Shown: positions 1 through 7,559 of the stretch, piece after piece
Numbering within the stretch: the first letter of the stretch is position 1
How the letters are laid out: the number at the start of each line of letters is the position of its first letter
From: an uncultured Chromatiales bacterium
GTDB lineage: Bacteria; Pseudomonadota; Gammaproteobacteria; Steroidobacterales; GCA-2729495
Assembly: GCA_913058165.1 (NCBI GenBank)
Contig: CAJXQV010000007.1
Location: 1 to 13,721 of the forward strand
DNA: 13,721 nt
Reading direction: 5' to 3'
Position numbers and translations under genes: made by a program
Notes under the pieces: generated by a model
Seen by the model: only the letters and a program-made list of their open reading frames with translations
The model's database searches: none
Told to the model about the DNA's origin: nothing

Positions 1-46
1 AGATTGCCTCTTGTCTCGTGGGCTCGGAGATGTGTATAAGAGACAG
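1..46 (+). other. Illumina Nextera (Tn5) adapter with index, sequencing artefact
   Basis: Positions 28-46 read AGATGTGTATAAGAGACAG, the Tn5 mosaic end. Positions 13-27 read GTCTCGTGGGCTCGG, the Nextera read-2 side sequence. Positions 1-4 (AGAT) fit the end of the P7 primer, and positions 5-12 (TGCCTCTT) match an i7 index that I recall as N711. The order P7 end, index, adapter, mosaic end is exactly that of a tagmentation library, so this is untrimmed adapter at a contig end and not a natural transposon end. Genomic sequence begins at 47. Confidence 0.97.
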
Positions 47-84
47 GGTGATGACTATTAAGCTACAAAAACTAGGAGAGATTT

Positions 85-189
85 ATGGCTAAGGGTAAAG
101 ATGCAAAAAAGGCAGATAAAAAGAAGCCTGAAAAGACCTTGAAAGAAAAGCGCAATGAGAAAAAGGAAAAAAAGGCCAGTAGGCTATAA
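85..189 (+). CDS. Very small lysine-rich basic protein (34 aa), hypothetical
   Basis: The ATG at 85 follows an AGGAG ribosome binding site (74-78) at a 6-base spacing, which is the main reason to believe this short ORF. The product starts MAKGKDAKKADKKKPEK and is dominated by Lys, Glu and Ala with no hydrophobic stretch. It is therefore a soluble, highly charged and probably disordered or single-helix peptide. A polycation of this kind could bind nucleic acid or ribosomes, but that is inference only and I do not recognise a named family. Upstream context is lost to the adapter, so it could be the last gene of an operon. It converges on selO, with about 100 bases of unassigned sequence between them. 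Confidence 0.55.
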   Translation: MAKGKDAKKADKKKPEKTLKEKRNEKKEKKASRL

Positions 190-290
190 GTGCAATTCAA
201 TGCGGGTACAAGCAGCTAGAAACCAATGACGGGTATCTTCGGTATTGCAGCAAGAGCTGATGTCGCCACCGGTAATGGAGGCCTGCCCTA

Positions 291-1742
291 TCAGGTGCCG
301 CAAAAGGTTGCACTTACCACTTCTTCGGGTAATGGCGGCTGTTGTAGGTCGCGATTTTCCGGGCTGCATTGATAAGGGTTTCTGAGTGCTTCCCCTAAAC
401 GCAGCAGCGGCTTCAGGTCATTGCTGTTTGTTGCTGCCAACAGCGCTGCTTCCACGCGGTGATTGCGAGCGATAAGTGCCGGGTTTGCCTCCCGCATAGT
501 GTCTGCTGTGCCGGGGTTGTTATTACGCAGCGCACGCCAATCGCTCAGCCATTGTGTGGCATCGGCTTTATTGTTGAAAAGGTCCAGCAGAGACTTTTCT
601 GACTCGCCACTCACATGCCGGGTGAGGGTGTCGAAAAACACCGTCATATCGATACTATGTTGGCCCAGAACGTTGAGCGTTCTGTCGGCAAATGGGTTTG
701 CAGCATCCGGCTTGTTAACCAGGCCGAGTTTTTGTCGCAACCCTAAGTAAAATTCGGTTTGAAACGCTGGCATAAAGTTCTCGAGCTGCTGTTCGGCGAT
801 GCCAATGGCGGTATCGCTATCATCATCAAGCAGCGGCAGCAGTGTTTCGGCAAAGCGGCTGAGGTTCCACAAAGCGATGGCGGGCTGTTTTGCCCAGGCA
901 TAGCGACCCTGGCGATCGATTGAGCTGAAGACTTTGTCAGCATTAAACTGATCCATGAAAGCGCAGGGCCCGAAATCGATGGTCTCGCCAACCAGTGACA
1001 TGTTATCGGTATTCATCACCCCGTGAATAAAGCCGCAGAGCATCCATTGCGAAATAAGGCTGGCTTGTCGATTGCCCGCGCTCAGTAGCAAATCAGCATA
1101 AGGCGAAGCGCTGTCACTGGCTTCCGGGTAGTTATGTTCCAGCAGATGATCCGCCAGCGCTTTGACTGCATCGCTACCCAAGTTGGCGGCGTGTTGAAAA
1201 CTGCCCACTCTGATATGACTGCGTGCGGTGCGGACCAAAATGGCCCCTGGCTCCGGAGTTTCCCGGTAGACAGTATCGCCCGTAGTAATTACCCCGAGTG
1301 ACCGCGTGGTTGGAATATTAAGCCCTGCCATAGCCTCACTAATGAGGTGTTCACGTAACACCGAGGACAGTGTGGCGCGGCCGTCGCCACCGCGGGAGTA
1401 AAGCGTGCGGCCGGAGCCTTTTAGTTGAACGTCAACGGCGCCTGCATTGGTTTGCAGCTGCCCGAGCATGTGCGCCCGGCCATCGCCGAGCAGCGGTACC
1501 TTATGACCAAACTGATGGCCGGCATAGGCCATGGCGATGGGCGGGTTTGCCGCATTCACTGAGTTGCCGGAAAGCACAGCAAGCCCGGCATTGCTTTTAA
1601 ACCATTGGTGATCCTGCGCGTACTCATCAAGCAACAGGTTGTTGAGCAATTGCAAGGCGGGTGCAGATACCGGTTCGGGATTGCCGATGCTGAACATTGC
1701 CTCCGGCAGTTGCCGGTAGTGGTTGGTGTTGATCGGGTTCAA
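291..1742 (-). CDS. selO: Protein adenylyltransferase SelO (YdiU/UPF0061 family)
   Basis: SelO is a pseudokinase-fold enzyme that transfers AMP from ATP to Ser/Thr/Tyr of target proteins and is linked to redox stress. The 483 aa match the family length. Visible hallmarks are GDGRAHMLGQLQ (87-96), VQLKGSGRT with Lys108, the REHLISEAM helix (130-138; Glu131/Glu136), RTARSHIRVGSFQ (171-183), HGVMNTDNMS with Asn244, Asp246 and Asn247, and the metal-binding DFG at 256-258. The C-terminus ends FCGT, with the near-terminal Cys typical of the family (Cys481). In E. coli the equivalent Cys forms a regulatory disulfide; I see no Cys at the place where I expect its E. coli partner, although Cys260 follows the DFG. 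The start is TTG at 1742, chosen because AAGG lies just upstream and because HYRQLPEAMF aligns with the usual SelO N-terminus. The gene lies 27 bases after the lipoprotein gene, probably in one transcript. Confidence 0.93.
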   Translation of the reverse strand: MNPINTNHYRQLPEAMFSIGNPEPVSAPALQLLNNLLLDEYAQDHQWFKSNAGLAVLSGNSVNAANPPIAMAYAGHQFGHKVPLLGDGRAHMLGQLQTNAGAVDVQLKGSGRTLYSRGGDGRATLSSVLREHLISEAMAGLNIPTTRSLGVITTGDTVYRETPEPGAILVRTARSHIRVGSFQHAANLGSDAVKALADHLLEHNYPEASDSASPYADLLLSAGNRQASLISQWMLCGFIHGVMNTDNMSLVGETIDFGPCAFMDQFNADKVFSSIDRQGRYAWAKQPAIALWNLSRFAETLLPLLDDDSDTAIGIAEQQLENFMPAFQTEFYLGLRQKLGLVNKPDAANPFADRTLNVLGQHSIDMTVFFDTLTRHVSGESEKSLLDLFNNKADATQWLSDWRALRNNNPGTADTMREANPALIARNHRVEAALLAATNSNDLKPLLRLGEALRNPYQCSPENRDLQQPPLPEEVVSATFCGT

Positions 1743-1769
1743 GACGTCGCCTTAGGGCATGAATTTCTT

Positions 1770-2465
1770 CTACCGTGTGCTGGCTACTTTTAGAATAATA
1801 TCGTCGGCTTGCAGGTATTTCACAATCTGCGCAGCTTCTGCGTTCATAAACGGGTGATAATTCGGCCGACTCAAATCCCGAACAATGTTGGCTTTTGATT
1901 CTATAGCCCAGACTCTTTCTCGCGATTTTGGAATGAATAACTCAGTCATTAATGTCAGTTTCATTTTGCGTTCCAGATACTTGGGTTCCATATACTCCTG
2001 GACGCTAACCTCCCAAACATTGTAGTAACCGCCAGGGTAGTAAAAGTTTGAGTAGTAGCCGAGCGGATTCACTTTATAGCTGGTTTTTGGGTCTCTGGAT
2101 TTGACTTTGATTTTTTCATCATCTGCGTTTAACAATTGAATCACCAATACTGCGTCGGCACCCGATTCGGCGATAACGGCGCTTATGGTCGTAGCGTTCA
2201 GTGGCATCGTAGTGGTCATTAACGATGTGGCCGCGACAGCGACCGTGCCGCTCTTGTTAATGTCCTGAACGAGTTTTCGTTCTCCGAGTTCACGCACTTG
2301 ATATCTGTTAAACAGTCCGAGCACCAATAGCTTTTCGTATGGCACAACTGCCGATTTTTCGAGCGGCTGAATGACGCTGGTATGTGGTGTGTTTGCGCAG
2401 GCGCTCAGTCCAAAAATAACAATGGCGATAAACCCCGAAAGGCGTATTGATGGCAGAAAGTTCAA
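1770..2465 (-). CDS. Putative outer-membrane or periplasmic lipoprotein, function unknown
   Basis: From the TTG at 2465 the 231-aa product starts MNFLPSIRLSGFIAIVIFG and reaches a lipobox LSAC, so it should be lipidated on that Cys. This start has GGAG six bases upstream and gives a clean signal peptide. The longer frame from an ATG at 2540 adds 25 polar residues and has no ribosome binding site. The mature part shows a VVPYEKLLVLGLF strand, an AVIAESGADAVLVIQLL segment suggesting an alpha/beta fold, and a Tyr/Gly-rich patch (YYSNFYYPGGYYNVWEV). The C-terminal half has the alternating pattern of a small beta-rich lipoprotein (LTLMTELFIPKSRERVWAIES). The layout recalls DUF4136-like or TolB-N-like lipoproteins, but I do not claim membership. 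It is the upstream partner of selO in a likely two-gene unit and is divergent from hslR. Confidence 0.72.
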   Translation of the reverse strand: MNFLPSIRLSGFIAIVIFGLSACANTPHTSVIQPLEKSAVVPYEKLLVLGLFNRYQVRELGERKLVQDINKSGTVAVAATSLMTTTMPLNATTISAVIAESGADAVLVIQLLNADDEKIKVKSRDPKTSYKVNPLGYYSNFYYPGGYYNVWEVSVQEYMEPKYLERKMKLTLMTELFIPKSRERVWAIESKANIVRDLSRPNYHPFMNAEAAQIVKYLQADDIILKVASTR

Positions 2466-2616
2466 GTTAATCTCCAGATCATGACGATAGGTTGAGCTTA
2501 TGATGCGGGATAAGTCATTGCATATAAAGCGCAGCCGCATTCAGCGACCGTAACTGTGGCTTCTGTGCGTTAAACTCAATCCGTATGACTCTCCTATCCG
2601 CGAACAGGCATCCCCG

Positions 2617-3039
2617 GTGACTAAGTCTTTAAAACACGCTGACGAATTTGTAACAGTCCGACTTGATAAGTGGCTTTGGGCTGCCCGGTTTTTTAAAACA
2701 AGACGTCTGGCTAAGCAAGCTATAGAGGGTGGCAAGGTGCATTGCGATGGCCAGCGCGTCAAGGTGGCGAAGACGGTAAGCGTGGGTGACCAGCTTTCAG
2801 TTCGTCAGGGCTTTGATGAAAAGCAAGTGGTGGTGTTGGCCTTGTCTGAGCAACGGCGTGGGGCGATGGATGCGGGGCTGCTCTATCAAGAAACCGAAGC
2901 CAGCCAAATGCAACGTGCCGAACGGGCGGCCGAACGTAAAGCAGGGATGGCGGGTTATATCGCCAGTGATCACCCGCCCAATAAGAAGGAACGCCGGCAA
3001 ATTCATCGCTTCCGGCGGGCGGAATCCGGCGACGAATAG
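2617..3039 (+). CDS. hslR: Ribosome-associated heat shock protein Hsp15 (S4 domain)
   Basis: Hsp15 binds free 50S subunits that carry a stalled nascent chain with tRNA and helps recycle them. The 140-aa product closely matches the E. coli protein in layout: the S4 RNA-binding core VRLDKWLWAARFFKTR (14-29), IEGGKVHCDGQRVKV (36-50), then VRQGFDEKQVVVLALSEQRR and a basic C-terminal extension ending in PPNKKERRQIHRFRR (120-134). The start is GTG at 2617, with AGG at 2606-2608 as a modest ribosome binding site. The RLDKWLW motif begins near residue 15, as in homologues. It is transcribed divergently from the lipoprotein/selO unit. I could not pick a convincing heat-shock promoter in the 150 bases between them. 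Confidence 0.93.
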   Translation: MTKSLKHADEFVTVRLDKWLWAARFFKTRRLAKQAIEGGKVHCDGQRVKVAKTVSVGDQLSVRQGFDEKQVVVLALSEQRRGAMDAGLLYQETEASQMQRAERAAERKAGMAGYIASDHPPNKKERRQIHRFRRAESGDE

Positions 3040-3193
3040 TTGGCGTGCTCCGGCAGATGTCTGGGCAGATATGTGACCGGCCAGATTCGCCTTCGAGGCA
3101 AGGTGGTGTATTCTGCTGTTAGCATAAGTGCAGGGTTTATTAGTAAATTGCTGCCCCGCACGCTTCTTACGTATTTTTGGGCAGGGTTCGTCT

Positions 3194-5158
3194 ATGATTT
3201 TGCAACGCTCGGTATCCGCTTATCAGCAACTTGCGCAGCTAATTGCTGCATCGCTGGTAACGCTAGGACTGCTTGCAGGCTGCGAACCTTCAAGTGTGTC
3301 GCCACAGCGCGAGGGCGCGTCGGGTTCCGCCGACAGCTACAGCATTATTTCCGGAGCCACGCTGCGTCAGGCGGCTCCCGGGCTATTGGCCAATGATGCT
3401 GCTGGCGATACGGCAACTGTCCGCCTGGCTTCGCCGCCTTCTTACGGTCAGGTAACAATTGAACCCGATGGCGCATTTGTCTATGAGCCGAAGTGGCGCT
3501 TCAATGGCCGTGATTCTTTCAGCTATCAAATCATCAATGGTGATGTGATATCGGAGCATGTTTGGGTGCATATTACCCATCCGAATGTGGTCGTTGTTCT
3601 GGTGGATGACCTTGGCCTGGGTGACGTCAGCATCTATAACCCGCGCGAAGGCGTTGATACACCCAACATCGATGCACTGGCAAATGCCGGCGTGTATTTT
3701 GATCAGGCGCACTCTACCTCCGCTGTGTGTTCCCCCACCCGGTACTCGATGCTGACCGGCAATTATCCGCATCGGGGCCGTATTGCGGCGGGCATCTACG
3801 ATTCCTATGAACCGGCCACTATGATTGTTCCGGGCCAAGAGACTCTTGGTGATCTGTTTAATGAAGTGGGCTATCAAACGGCCTTTATCGGCAAGCTTCA
3901 CAACGGCGGTATGTTTCATAATCTCGCCGGTGATGATGTTTCACGGGAACACCGCGATATCGATTTTACTCGCCCGTTTGATCGGGGGCCTACACAATTC
4001 GGTTTTGATTACTCCTTCGTATTACCCGGTGGTTTAAGCGGCCCGCCTTACGCGTATTTTGAGAATGACCGTTTGGTCAGGTTTGATGCGGCATCGGCAA
4101 GTTATAAGGTGTTCGATAGCAGCACCGAGGCATTGGACCACTTTGTCTATGTGCCTAACACCTGGGCGGGCCCGCACAATAACAGTCGTCTGGGTTCCAG
4201 GGGTTGGGCGCTCGACAACTATGACAGCAGCAGTTCGAGCAGAGTGCTTACGCGCAAAGCGTTGCAGTTTTTTGAACAGGCTTCAGCGCGAAACAAACGG
4301 TCACTTACACCCGAGCCGTTCTTTTTATTCTTTGCACCACCGCAGTTGCATCGTCCGTATTCGCCACCGCAGTTTTTTAATATTACGAGCACCTCAGATG
4401 ACCAGCCTGCCACCTCGGGTGAGGTTATTGCCGGGTCGACGTCATCGGACCGCGGCGATGTTATTCGTGAACTCGATCTTATGCTCGGTGCTTTGCTTGA
4501 CGGGCTGGAGGCAAATGGTCAGCTGCGCAACACGCTAATTATCTTTACCAGTGATAATGGCCCTTTCCCCTGGCCGGATCTGGAGGATATGAATCATCAG
4601 GGTGTTGATCGGGGGGTGCCATTGCGTGGATATAAGGGCCAGATCCACGAAGGCGGTCATAGAGTTCCGTTAATTGCAGTCTGGGGCGATACCTTGCAGT
4701 CGCAGATAACCGCAGAGCCCGGCACCCGCAATAAGAATCTGGTTGGCTTGCATGATCTATCTGCTACGTTTTATCAGCTGTTAGGTTTGCAGCGTCCGGC
4801 GGGCCAGGCGAATGATAGTAAGAGCTTTTTGGCCGAACTTACCGGCGCTGAGGCAGCGCCGCGCGATCATCTGATTGTTCAGGGAGAACCAATTTCCGCC
4901 GGTGCGGCCAAGCGTATGAATCGTGCTTATTACAGCTATGCGGCCGATGGCAGTTTGTGGAAATTGATTGTGATTTCGAGCAGTACCGATCCGCTAGCGG
5001 GGATTTCCTGGACCGAGTTGTACAACCTCACTGCCGACCCTGGCGAAAGCAGTAATCTGATTTCCGAGGTTGCCGTAGGCGATCAGCTGCAAACGATGCA
5101 AGACGCCTACCTGCAGCTTATCGCTGCACCACAAACTATCCGGAGCTTTGAGCAGTAA
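3194..5158 (+). CDS. Lipoprotein type I sulfatase with N-terminal cadherin-like domain
   Basis: Type I sulfatases hydrolyse sulfate esters using a formylglycine made from Cys or Ser. Numbering from the ATG at 3194 (654 aa): signal peptide with lipobox LAGC (Cys30); a cadherin-like/Big_9-type domain at about 47-127 with the typical APGLLAND, DGAFVYEP and FNGRDSFSYQI pieces; then the sulfatase. Catalytic features are VDDLG (Asp138, Asp139), CSPTR with Cys179 as formylglycine precursor, GKLH (Lys234, His236), His386 in PQLHRP, TSDNGP (Asp454, Asn455) and RGYKGQIHEGGHRVP with Lys481. The site looks complete and Cys-type, so it needs a maturation enzyme (FGE or anSME), and none is in the window. 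Location is the periplasm or outer membrane. A GTG at 3128 would add 22 residues ahead of the signal peptide; the ATG with AGGG upstream fits better. Substrate is unknown, with algal sulfated glycans or aryl sulfates possible. Confidence 0.9.
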   Translation: MILQRSVSAYQQLAQLIAASLVTLGLLAGCEPSSVSPQREGASGSADSYSIISGATLRQAAPGLLANDAAGDTATVRLASPPSYGQVTIEPDGAFVYEPKWRFNGRDSFSYQIINGDVISEHVWVHITHPNVVVVLVDDLGLGDVSIYNPREGVDTPNIDALANAGVYFDQAHSTSAVCSPTRYSMLTGNYPHRGRIAAGIYDSYEPATMIVPGQETLGDLFNEVGYQTAFIGKLHNGGMFHNLAGDDVSREHRDIDFTRPFDRGPTQFGFDYSFVLPGGLSGPPYAYFENDRLVRFDAASASYKVFDSSTEALDHFVYVPNTWAGPHNNSRLGSRGWALDNYDSSSSSRVLTRKALQFFEQASARNKRSLTPEPFFLFFAPPQLHRPYSPPQFFNITSTSDDQPATSGEVIAGSTSSDRGDVIRELDLMLGALLDGLEANGQLRNTLIIFTSDNGPFPWPDLEDMNHQGVDRGVPLRGYKGQIHEGGHRVPLIAVWGDTLQSQITAEPGTRNKNLVGLHDLSATFYQLLGLQRPAGQANDSKSFLAELTGAEAAPRDHLIVQGEPISAGAAKRMNRAYYSYAADGSLWKLIVISSSTDPLAGISWTELYNLTADPGESSNLISEVAVGDQLQTMQDAYLQLIAAPQTIRSFEQ

Positions 5159-5167
5159 GCCTTTGGT

Positions 5168-5551
5168 CTAAAGTAGCCTAGCTGCTGCGCCACCTATTCC
5201 GCCTAGTAATAAAATGGTATTTGGCACCATGGTGAGGCCGAAACCAATGCCGCGTTTTTTCGGGTTGGCGATGTACATTTTCAGATAAACAAATCGCCCT
5301 ATAATAAAAACCACCCCCAGGCCTGCTGCCCAGTTAACGCTGATGTAGGTGCCGTACAGGTAGATGGCGGGCACAAAGATCACCAGTTGTTCCATGGTGT
5401 TGTAATGCACCCGGAAATACCGCTCAAATATGTCATTGCCGCTGATGGCGGGAGCCTCAACACCGGTTTTCATCCGTTGCACGCCAGCGAGCATTCCGAA
5501 CGCAAAAAATTGCAGCAGGGCGCAGCCCATGACCACGTAAACCAGTTCCAT
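5168..5551 (-). CDS. MAPEG family membrane protein
   Basis: MAPEG proteins are four-helix membrane proteins related to microsomal glutathione S-transferases. This 127-aa protein has hydrophobic segments at about 3-24, 55-70, 74-92 and 104-122, and the family signature FERYFRVHYNTMEQ (42-55), whose Glu, Arg, Asn and Glu residues form the glutathione site in characterised members. IIGRFVY (83-89) carries the second conserved Arg. The start ATG at 5551 has AAGGA about 7 bases upstream. The gene converges on the sulfatase with only 9 bases between stop codons and is divergent from the DUF6122 gene. The bacterial role is usually unassigned; detoxification of electrophiles or peroxides is the family-based guess. 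Confidence 0.88.
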   Translation of the reverse strand: MELVYVVMGCALLQFFAFGMLAGVQRMKTGVEAPAISGNDIFERYFRVHYNTMEQLVIFVPAIYLYGTYISVNWAAGLGVVFIIGRFVYLKMYIANPKKRGIGFGLTMVPNTILLLGGIGGAAARLL

Positions 5552-5633
5552 ATCGATGTCCTTAAGCTAGGGTGGCGGCATATTGGCGCATGGCGAGCGA
5601 TTAGTCTAGCCGTGATTGTCGCGGCGTTGACGC

Positions 5634-5639
5634 TATAAT
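5634..5639 (+). promoter_or_regulatory. Candidate -10 element for the DUF6122 gene
   Basis: A perfect TATAAT lies 46 bases before the TTG start at 5686, in the divergent spacer between the MAPEG and DUF6122 genes. The sequence 16-18 bases upstream is only a poor -35 match, so this is a candidate only. Confidence 0.3.
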
Positions 5640-5667
5640 GCGCATACTGGCAGCGAAGTCGCGCTAA

Positions 5668-6021
<354 letters not shown>

Positions 6022-6175
6022 AGAGCCCACCGTGATTGTCAGAAACCGCATGAGTGAAGTGCAGATGGCTTGGGTCTATTTTCTTGCTGCAAGACAAGTT
6101 GAAATTGCCTGACTTTTTCATGTGAGCGCATCTCCGATGAATCAATGCCCGGTATTTTTTTTGCAATATACCTTT

Positions 6176-6236
6176 AACCCGGGTTTCAACTTATAATCGG
6201 AACTCCACATAACCAACATTCGTTGACGAACCCGGG
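6176..6236 (+). promoter_or_regulatory. Candidate promoter with paired AACCCGGG sites
   Basis: A perfect -10 hexamer TATAAT is at 6192-6197, 50 bases before the ATG at 6247, with no good -35. The perfect 10-bp palindrome AACCCGGGTT covers 6176-6185, just upstream of the -10. Its half AACCCGGG recurs at 6229-6236, 53 bases on, where it also supplies the GGGA used as ribosome binding site. Two copies flanking the core promoter could be an operator pair; this is inferred from position only. Confidence 0.35.
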
Positions 6237-6246
6237 ACCGTGCATT

Positions 6247-7422
6247 ATGGATAGGAATATCGCAGTTAGGCTGGCCCAGCAGGCTATTAAAACCAAGAAC
6301 AAGCGTTTGGTTGATTCCGTTCTCGCAATTAAAGCGGAGCGCGATAAGTCGCCGGCGAAAGAGCAGTCGATCGACCAGCTGCCGATGGTTGCAGTGACCT
6401 GCTCTACAGGCTGGGAGTGCTATGCGGTTGTTGAAGAGCTCACCAAGACCCGTAAGTTCAGAGTTCGTGCATTGTTTCGGACGCCCGGCACCAGTGCTGC
6501 GGCTCGTCTTGAACGCCTATTGGAACTTACTGAAGCAACTCATCCCGGCTTGTTAACGCTGCATTCCGGGGTTGATATGTATTCGGAAGAAAAACTTACC
6601 GAAGCTTTTGCCGGTTGCTCCGGAGTCGTTCTTTACGTAACGGCTAATTCCAGCAAGGCCGGAAAAATTAATAACCATGGTAATGATCCGGTTGGTGGCA
6701 GACCGCTGGTAATGAAGCAAATTGTAGCAATGATTGGTGCAATGAAAGCTAATCCATCGGTTAAGCATGCTGTGACTCTGGTGTTCCCGCCGGATAAAGT
6801 TCGCGGCATTGTTCCTGACGCACCTGAAGCGCCCTGGTGGATTCAGCAGCGTTTGCGGGTTTCCGATTTTATGCGCGGTCAGGGTATTAACGTAACCACC
6901 ATTCATCGGCCAGCTTACTACTTTGGTATGCATCGGGTTGATTACACCGCGCAGGAAGCATTCCGTGGCAATAGTCAGATGTCCAAAAATATGATTAAAG
7001 AGAACGCTATGCCCGGCATTATGGAGCCGGATTTTGTGGTGAATTGGGTTGATGTTCGTGACGTTGGTAAGTGGGTAGGCACGGTATTTGAGTATCCTGA
7101 AGTATTTTCTAATGAAGATTTTTCAATTGCGTCTACTGCATTGACCGGTAACCAGCGCGTTGAAATGGCCGAACGCATGAATCGTCATGGCACCAAGTTT
7201 GGGTACAAAAAATTCCCAAGATGGCTCATCCGTATGTTGAGCATTGTTACGAAGGAAGTGATCTACCCGCTGCGCTACACGCAGTGGTACAACGATAAGG
7301 GCAACGGTTACGACTTCGCCAGTGTCGAAGACCTGGCTGATCTTGAGCGTATCCATCCGGTATGGAGCTTTGAGAAGAAACTCGAAGACTGGGGCATTAA
7401 CGATATCAAGCCGTCAAAGTAG
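6247..7422 (+). CDS. NmrA-like NAD(P)-binding-fold protein with altered glycine motif
   Basis: The NmrA-like/atypical SDR family has a Rossmann fold and includes redox sensors and reductases. Numbering from the ATG at 6247 (391 aa): a basic N-terminal extension (1-44), the first beta strand and loop MVAVTCSTGWECYAVVEEL (47-65), FRVRALFRTPGTSAA (71-85) in the place where NADP-preferring members keep basic residues, GCSGVVLYVTAN (123-134) and HAVTLVFPP (174-182). A conserved INVTTIHRPAYYFGMH block (214-229) and NWVDVRDVGKWV follow, as in NmrA/SDR relatives. The normal TGATGxxG loop reads TCSTGWEC, so two of its three glycines are Cys (Cys52, Cys58). There is no signal peptide. The ATG is preferred over a TTG at 6223, which has no ribosome binding site; GGGA (6234-6237) serves the ATG. 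Function and substrate are unknown. Confidence 0.8.
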   Translation: MDRNIAVRLAQQAIKTKNKRLVDSVLAIKAERDKSPAKEQSIDQLPMVAVTCSTGWECYAVVEELTKTRKFRVRALFRTPGTSAAARLERLLELTEATHPGLLTLHSGVDMYSEEKLTEAFAGCSGVVLYVTANSSKAGKINNHGNDPVGGRPLVMKQIVAMIGAMKANPSVKHAVTLVFPPDKVRGIVPDAPEAPWWIQQRLRVSDFMRGQGINVTTIHRPAYYFGMHRVDYTAQEAFRGNSQMSKNMIKENAMPGIMEPDFVVNWVDVRDVGKWVGTVFEYPEVFSNEDFSIASTALTGNQRVEMAERMNRHGTKFGYKKFPRWLIRMLSIVTKEVIYPLRYTQWYNDKGNGYDFASVEDLADLERIHPVWSFEKKLEDWGINDIKPSK

Positions 7423-7490
7423 AATAAACCTAAGGCTTTTAACATAATAAGAGCCGCGCTAAGGCCCGCTATGCCTCTCCTCTCGGTCAT

Positions 7491-7520
7491 TTACCCGCTT
7501 GATTCGCAAGCTGTTATGCT
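7491..7520 (+). promoter_or_regulatory. Candidate extended -10 promoter before the hydrolase run
   Basis: TGT-TATGCT at 7512-7520 is an extended -10 element (four of six hexamer matches plus the TGn). A weak -35, TTACCC, at 7491-7496 is 18 bases upstream. It lies 40 bases before the ATG at 7560, in the 137-base gap after the NmrA-like gene, and could drive 7560-11207. Evidence is positional only. Confidence 0.28.
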
Positions 7521-7559
7521 TAATTCCGTAATGCGTTCTCATAGTGTGTAGGTATTGCC

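Noticed and set aside
28..46. Tn5 mosaic end as evidence of a natural transposon
   Set aside because: It is preceded by Nextera adapter and index sequence, so it is a library artefact; no transposase is present.
184..369. Minus-strand 61-aa ORF at the end of selO
   Set aside because: It overlaps the selO 3' end in another frame, has no recognised motif and no convincing ribosome binding site; probably a shadow frame.
2466..2616. Heat-shock or divergent promoters between the lipoprotein gene and hslR
   Set aside because: Several partial -35/-10 matches exist on both strands but none had acceptable hexamers and spacing.
3383..3919. Long 178-aa antisense ORF inside the sulfatase
   Set aside because: It lies wholly within strong sulfatase coding sequence with catalytic motifs, and its translation shows no domain; a codon-bias shadow.
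6121..6170. T8 run at about 6154-6162 as a terminator for the DUF6122 gene
   Set aside because: No stable GC-rich stem could be found directly upstream of the run.
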